A program made the position numbers and the translations under genes. A DNA stretch of 64,000 nt from Aspergillus flavus (lineage: Eukaryota > Ascomycota > Eurotiomycetes > Eurotiales > Aspergillaceae). The stretch is from the NCBI RefSeq assembly GCF_009017415.1, contig NC_092404.1:2046001-2110000 (forward strand), read 5' to 3'. The notes beneath the pieces are model-generated. The model saw only the letters and a list, made by a program, of their open reading frames with translations. It made no database searches and was not told the origin of the DNA. Positions 58,402-64,000 of this stretch are shown in pieces (position 1 is the first letter of the stretch; every line of letters starts with the position of its first letter).

Positions 58402-60305
58402 ATGCCGTTAAATCTCTCCTTGTATTTGGTTACCGACTCGACTCCGGCTATCCTCAAGGGCCGTGATCTGTGCACGGTGGTGGAGGAAGCTTTGAAAGGA
58501 GGTCAGTTCATTCCCTACTCCCGGCAAATTCCCCACTAACGCTTGGCGTAGGTGTCACGATAGTTCAATATAGGGACAAGAAAAGTGATACAGGAGAGCA
58601 GATACAGACAGCTAAGAAGCTGCATCAGATAACCCAGAAGTATGGGGTTCCCTTACTGATCAATGACCGTGTGGATGTTGCTCTTGCCGCTGGTGTTGAG
58701 GGTGTCCATCTCGGTCAAGATGACATGGGTGAGCTTTCCGCTTCTGCCATGAATTTTTAAAGGTCTAACTACTTGTAGCTATTGAACAAGCAAAGCAGCT
58801 TCTTCCTAAGGATGCTATCATTGGTATCACTGCTGCCTCGATAGAAGAGGCTCAGAAGGCCATTGATGCCGGCGCAGACTACCTCGGGATAGGAACCATG
58901 TTTGCAACCCCAACGTATGTTATCTGCTACAAAGCGGTCTAGCAACTCTATAATCTACTGTTTTAAAAGCCATGCTGACCCAGACTAGTAAGACCAACAC
59001 CAAGCACATCATCGGAACAGCCGGTACACAGGCTATCCTTGATGCTATCTCGGACACAGGCCGCTCTGTCGGGACCGTCTCAATTGGTGGAATTAATCTT
59101 TCCAACGTTCAACGAGTCCTTTACCAATCCAGAGCTCCCAGGAAGGAACTTGATGGAGTTGCCATCGTCAGTGCCATTATAGCCGCGGACGACCCGAAGG
59201 CCGCAGCAGCTGAATTCGTGAAACGCATTGCCACTCCCCCGCCATTCGTACGAGCCCCAGCAGCTCCTCAGATCCGTGAAGTTGCTGCGCTACAGGAGGA
59301 GGTGCCGAAGATCGTTCAAAAGGTTGTACAAGCGCATCCTCTTGTGCACAACATGATCAACTTTGTTGTTGCTAATTTCGTTGCTAATGTTGCTCTGTCA
59401 ATGTAAGTTGTCTCGATTGTTTGTATGACCTGTGCATGGCCAATTAAGTATCTTACAGGGGTGCTTCTCCTATCATGGCTCCGCATGGGGATGAGGCTGT
59501 GGATCTCGCGCAGTTCGACGGCGGCCTAGTCGTCAACATGGGTACCTTGACTAGCGAGAGCGTTCCCAACTACGTGAAGGCCATCAAGGCTTACAACGAA
59601 CGCGGTAACCCCGTTGTCTATGACCCTGTTGGTGCTCCCGCTACGCACATCCGTCGTGGAGCAGTCAAACAGCTCATGGCGGGTGGATATTTTGATCTCA
59701 TCAAAGGCAATGAAGGAGAGATTCGACAAGTCTTTGGAAGCAGCGGCGTGATTCAGCGTGGTGTCGATAGCGGCCCAAGCAGACTAGATGGTCAAGCCAA
59801 GGCTATCCTGGTCAGGGACCTGGCTCGGAGAGAACGTAAGCGTCACCTGTCCTTTGCTCATTGAGACCATACTAACCGACCTGGACATAGACAACCTTGT
59901 TCTTCTCACTGGCGCCGTTGATTATCTCAGCGACGGCGAACGAGTCATAGCTGTGGAGAACGGACACGAACTCCTTGGACAAGTCACTGGGGTATGCTTA
60001 CCTCCTTCTACGAAATAATCAATAATATAGTATGCTGACATGAGATATAGACCGGCTGTGCCGTCGGAACTGTATCCGGCTGCTTCCTTACTGGCCACCC
60101 ATCCGACAGACTCCTGGCTGTCTTGTCCGGTATTTTGATGTACGAGATCGCAGCGGAGAACGCCGCTTCGAAGGAGTACGTGCGGGGACCCGGCAGCTTT
60201 GTTCCTGCGTTCCTCGACGAGCTCTACGCTATCCGCCAGGCAGCCCTGAAGGGAGACCACAGCTGGTTTACAGGACGGGCAAAGATCCAAATGATCGATT
60301 TGTAG
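58402..60305 (+). CDS. THI6: Bifunctional thiamine-phosphate synthase / hydroxyethylthiazole kinase
   Basis: Spliced CDS join(58402..58501, 58552..58728, 58779..58914, 58989..59402, 59459..59835, 59891..59991, 60051..60305), seven exons, 519 residues, close to yeast Thi6. The N-terminal domain joins pyrimidine pyrophosphate and thiazole phosphate into thiamine phosphate: YLVTDS, VTIVQYRDKK, LLINDRVDVALAAGVEGVHLGQDDM, GADYLGIGTMFAT, and VSIGGIN. The C-terminal domain phosphorylates hydroxyethylthiazole: VHNMINFVVANFVANVALSMGASPIM, VVYDPVGAPATHIRR, LIKGNEGEI, LLTGAVDYL, and the catalytic-cysteine region TGCAVGTVSGCF. All introns are 50-74 nt. I see no TPP riboswitch aptamer upstream or in the introns. 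Confidence 0.95.
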
Positions 60306-60409
60306 ATGCGTCGGCATATGTTGATTTCATGTGAATATAAAAGTTGCTAGAAATGCTATCGATAAATGTACACATTCTCAGAGAGGCCCCACACACACAC
60401 ACACACACA

Positions 60410-60449
<40 letters not shown>

Positions 60450-60754
60450 CTGTCTGTCTGTAAAGTAAATGACCAATTCAATACAAACATACACCCCCCT
60501 ACAAGAGAAACTCAATCCCCATCCAATACACACACAACCTCAAAAACCATTGCCCCTCACTCGATGCCTTATAAACCAGGCAACAAACCCATGATCTTCT
60601 CCGCATACTCCTCACGGACTTCCCCGCCCGATTTCCTCCGCAGTCATCTTTCTTGACCATCAACCGCAAGCCATTCAATACATTTCACACATTTCTCAAT
60701 CAACTCCCCAGTACCGATCGCTATACCAAAGTTACCACACCAAACCCAACTAAT
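60306..60754. other. Intergenic region with compound microsatellite
   Basis: 3' flank of THI6 and promoter of the hydrolase gene. It contains the microsatellite listed separately. From about 60465 onward the plus strand is C/A-rich and almost free of G. Confidence 0.45.
60390..60461. repeat. Compound microsatellite (CA)n(TC)n(TG)n(TCTG)n
   Basis: About 10 CA, 12 TC, 7 TG and 3 TCTG units run without interruption. The CA and TG arms are complementary and could pair around the TC tract. It lies just after THI6, probably in its 3' UTR or just beyond. Confidence 0.95.
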
Positions 60755-61611
60755 ATGGCCACCATCACAAGAGCAGCCCGCATCCGTGAGTCCCCTACAT
60801 GTCCGATACCTAGATAAACACTAACAAAAGCAATAGGCAACCCAGCCCTATTGTACGTCCAGTAAACTCTCCAAAATAAGTCCACCATAGATCTAACAAT
60901 CATACCAATTCAGCATCTGCGATATCCAAGAGAAATTCAGACCTGTCATCTATGAATTCTCGAAACTGTACGTTTACCACAACTCCCCAGACTCTATTAC
61001 CCAATATCGACACCCCTACATCCCAATCACAGCCTCGAACCCAAGAACACCATTCCCAAAACCAACAATACTAACTACTAAACGAAAGAATCCCAACAAC
61101 AACCAAACTCCTCAAAGCAGCCAACACGCTCCAAATCCCAACCTACGTGACAACCCAAAACCGGTCCAAACTCGGTGACACAGTTTCCGAACTGCAACCC
61201 CACCTCTCGTCCCCGAATGTGAAAGCCAACGTCGACAAGACTTTGTTCTCTATGATCACCCCGGAGATCGAGGCCAAGTTACCCAAGACAACTGCCGGGG
61301 AAACGCCCCTCGATGCTATTATCGTGGGAATTGAGACGCATATCTGTGTTACGCAGACGACGCTGGATATGTTGGAGAGGGGCCATCGGGTTTATGTTAT
61401 TGTGGATGGGGTGAGCAGTGTTAATAGTGAGGAGAGGGGGATTGCTTTGGCGAGGTTGAGAGATGCTGGGGCGGTAGTGACGAGTAGTGAGAGTATTTTG
61501 TTTGAGATTTTGGGGGACGCAGGTCATGGTGGGTTTAGGACTGTTAGTGGGTTGGTTAAGGAGATGAAGGAGGAGACGAAGGGGGCTTTGGAGGTTTTTT
61601 CGAAGATTTAG
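60755..61611 (+). CDS. Isochorismatase-fold cysteine hydrolase
   Basis: Spliced CDS join(60755..60785, 60837..60852, 60914..60967, 61089..61611), 207 residues, resembling the ISOC1/ISOC2 group. Substrate unknown. The catalytic triad is visible: Asp in FICDIQEKF (about residue 18), Lys in ANVDKTLFSM, and the nucleophile Cys in GIETHICVTQTTLDML. The second exon is only 16 nt; it is needed to join ITRAAR to FICDIQ in frame. IPTYVTTQNRSKLG follows the last junction. The sense strand changes from C/A-rich (upstream region, first exons) to G/T-rich over the last 300 bases. No signal peptide. Confidence 0.87.
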
Positions 61612-61947
61612 ATCTTCTTTGAGGAATTTGATTTGGTTTCTTTGTTGGATTTTGTGGCTGTAGACTAGGAAAAGAGATTCAGTGACCATTTTGAACTGAG
61701 ATGTTGGTTGCTATTAGTATTATGAAGAGTGTTAAACGGATGAGCTTATAGTAACTGCTTCAGTATCGAGTGAATGAATGTCAATTTGTGACTGCAGTCA
61801 GGATGTTACTACTACGCTATAAACCGGCTACTGCATAGTACATGTGAAGTCGGCCAACACCGTCAAACGCTCAATTCAACGTCGCCAAATACAGTTACGT
61901 TACACACATAGGTAGACCGTGAATCTGGACTGGACCTCTAATCTATT
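61612..61947. other. Convergent intergenic region
   Basis: 336 nt between the 3' ends of the hydrolase (+) and the aspartic-protease-like gene (-). No feature is supported. Confidence 0.4.
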
Positions 61948-63668
61948 TCATTTAGGGTTCGTCACAGCTCGGGTCGGTTGGGACGAATTGAGCCACCCAA
62001 ACGCAGAGGCGCCGCCAATGGGATTAGATACCCATGGTTTACCCGTCCGTGTCTCGTCTGGGGACGCTCGCGACGATGCCGGCTGAGAGGACATCGGGAC
62101 TGCATCGTTACTGGAGCTAGTGGGCACGGTCATAGCCGATGACGTTCGAGAGGCAGACTTGGTCGGGCGCAGGACTTTCATAGGGCGAGTCCTGGAAGTC
62201 TTACCGGCGGTGGAAGCATTGGAATCTAATCTGGTATCGCGTTTCCACGAACCCCAAACCCCGGCTGGCTCCACCTTCATCGGGCCCTCCGGCGGAGACC
62301 CTGCAACTACAGCAGGCTTGCTCACGCTGGTGGATTCGGCGCTCCTTGGCAGTTCCTGGTTATCCAAAGATGTCTTTCGACTCTCTTCAGGTTCATCAGT
62401 TGAATCTCTGGCGGAAGCAGATGCTGACCTGGACTGTCGAGACACACTCCTAGGTGGGCCAATTACACCGACTGAATGGCCATTGGTGTCTGGCTGATCG
62501 CTAGCTTGAAGCGATTGAGTCGTGTCCGTAGTACGCGAGGCATCCGATGCCGTGCGAAGGAACTTGAAAACTGAGTCGTCTTCGGGTCGCACAAGAGGGA
62601 TCGAGATCTTATTCCGCTCATCGTCCACCATGATAATTTTGTCCTGCGAGAAGAGAAGTTCCGCATTATGGGAACGAAGGATATCACTGCCGAGAACAAT
62701 CTGAATGGAAGGATCATTGGAATCGATGTCACGGACAAGGAATCGAACAGTCAATGCGGGCAGCTGGGGGACTGGGCTACCGGGTCTGGAAGATGATTGG
62801 TGAATGCTAGCCTCGGGCAGGTACATCGGAAGCTTGATGAACTGCAGGTCTTCCTCCTGTGTTACCAAGTCCTCGAGACCCAGCTTTCGAATCATGGGAT
62901 AGCCCAATGACGACTTATAAGACCCCGAGCAGACAGCTGCATACAGAAGCGAGTCATTGGAGAAGTTGGTCGTCAACCAGCACCGTATGATGCAGGGTAC
63001 AGGGCCAAGGAGAAAAAGTCCAGGTGGAGGAATGAGAGGCGAACCACCAACAGAAGAGCCCATCATTCTGCTGGTGGTTTCCAACCCCATACTGTTGGTA
63101 CGCGCCGAGTGATGGGAATGTCCGGATGAGCTTAGTCGTCCGTCAGATCGGTGAGACAAAGACCGCTCGGTCAGCGGATGGCTCCCCATTCCACTCCCCG
63201 TTCGCAGTGGGAGCTCGCTGGTAGACCGACTAGCTTGTCCATAGTAGCTGTGGATAGCGCTTTCATCAAAGCGGACACTATTCGCTCTGGATGTCCCTCG
63301 CCTTGGTTCCTCTTCGCTCTCTATGCCCATGGTCCCCCCAACCCCGTGATGCTGTCCCTGATCGAAACCTTTGAAGGCGTCAGCCGGCGAATGGAAGATA
63401 GGCTCTGCAACAGGAATGAAAGATCAGCTCCTATCCGAAAGCAATTCGAAGACCAAGTGAACACACCTGTGGGTATTGTGCCTGCAACGGATGTCGGAAA
63501 CGGTGACAGAGGGCCCCAGACGCTTTTCAATTTCGCATCCTCGTCCCTTCGCCGCTCCAGTCTCGCGATTCGCTCCGCCTGCTCGAACTGTGTAGCATGG
63601 AGCTCCTTCAGCTCTTCAAAGACGCGCCAAATGTCGTCACGTGAAGCAAAAGGGTACTGAGCATCCAT
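61948..63668 (-). CDS. Uncharacterised protein with retropepsin-like domain lacking the catalytic Asp
   Basis: Spliced CDS complement(join(61948..63404, 63467..63668)), 552 residues. I do not recognise a named family. The N-terminus (about 1-55) is a charged helix likely to form a coiled coil (ELKELHATQFEQAERIARLERR). A Ser/Arg-rich region follows. Residues about 205-340 have the outline of a retropepsin-type aspartic protease fold: LLYAAVCSGSYKSSLGYPMIRKLGL in the place of the D-[ST]-G-[SA] active-site turn, FIKLPMYLP, then VLGSDILRSHNAELL, which resembles the second conserved LG-x-D-x-L turn. Where the catalytic Asp should be there is Cys (CSGS, 226-229). The C-terminal 200 residues are Ser/Thr/Pro-rich and probably disordered. 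The fold call is inference. Confidence 0.72.
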
Positions 63669-64000
63669 ATCCGAACGACTGGATAAGGGTGGCAAACAAA
63701 GCAACGACCAGGGAAAACAGGACACAAATGGATCAGACCCCAGGAATCAGACAGCTTTATGTTTCTCCTTCAAGCTACTTTTCGGCGTTAACCGGCCAGC
63801 GATATGTAGCTCACTTTATCCTCGAAACTCCTCCCTCCTCTGTGAGACGGCCGTACGGCCGTCCACCCGGTTTGCTAAAGATGGATATCTGCAACCTTTG
63901 CCAAAACCATATAACCTAATAGAAGCTTGTTCTTGGGGTGTTCTCACTCAACAACGCTGATGAGTATTGAAGCGAAATGAAGTGTCGAGAAGGGTGTCTT
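63669..64000. other. Right-edge intergenic sequence
   Basis: Promoter side of the retropepsin-like gene. Short ORFs only; nothing is supported up to the edge. Confidence 0.4.

Noticed and set aside
63636..63645. Another TCACGTG near a start codon
   Set aside because: It lies within coding exon 1 of the retropepsin-like gene and has no ACGCGT beside it, so it is not counted with the MCM4/ligase module.

Overview
The window is nuclear DNA of a filamentous ascomycete, most likely a Eurotiomycete of the Aspergillus/Penicillium type. Genes carry short GT-AG introns, mostly 48-125 nt, often with CTAAC or CTGAC branch sites. The encoded proteins (fungal-type adenine deaminase, RMT2, VTC4, a secreted dipeptidyl-peptidase 5, bifunctional THI6, SUA5) fit this group. 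I rebuilt spliced gene models by hand. Each reconstructed coding sequence keeps its frame across every junction, and exon coordinates are given in the evidence fields.

Layout. 1-9.5 kb, all on the plus strand: the 3' part of RQC2/TAE2 (ribosome quality control), SUA5 (tRNA t6A synthesis), adenine deaminase, a small NIF3/YqfO-domain protein, the 24-kDa complex I subunit, and a broken D-amino-acid-oxidase-like gene. 9.9-22.5 kb, all on the minus strand: a 2188-residue DNMT5-type fusion (cytosine methyltransferase + RING + SNF2 ATPase), phenylalanine ammonia-lyase, and the CstF-64/Rna15 homologue. 22.8-26.9 kb, plus strand: prohibitin-2, RMT2 and a small unrecognised protein. 27.2-30.4 kb, minus strand: MCM4. 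32.1-35.8 kb, plus strand: a CSC1/RSN1-type channel. A stretch of about 5 kb follows with no gene I can support. Then VTC4 (+), dipeptidyl-peptidase 5 (-), DNA ligase I (-), TTI1 (+), eIF5 (-), THI6 (+), an isochorismatase-fold hydrolase (+) and an uncharacterised protein with a decayed aspartic-protease-like domain (-).

Most of the window is housekeeping, but several points stand out. The DNMT5 gene is the most notable system: ATP-dependent DNA methyltransferases of this architecture are known from fungi such as Cryptococcus. MCM4 and DNA ligase I, 20 kb apart, share a promoter arrangement of paired ACGCGT-type (MCB) sites followed by an identical GGTCACGTGC, at nearly the same distance from the start codon. 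DNA ligase I has an in-frame upstream ATG adding a mitochondrial-like leader. SUA5 has a similar leader in frame but without an in-frame ATG. Four genes show an abrupt switch of the sense strand from C-rich to G/T-rich. The oxidase-like gene keeps one reading frame interrupted by three TAG codons.
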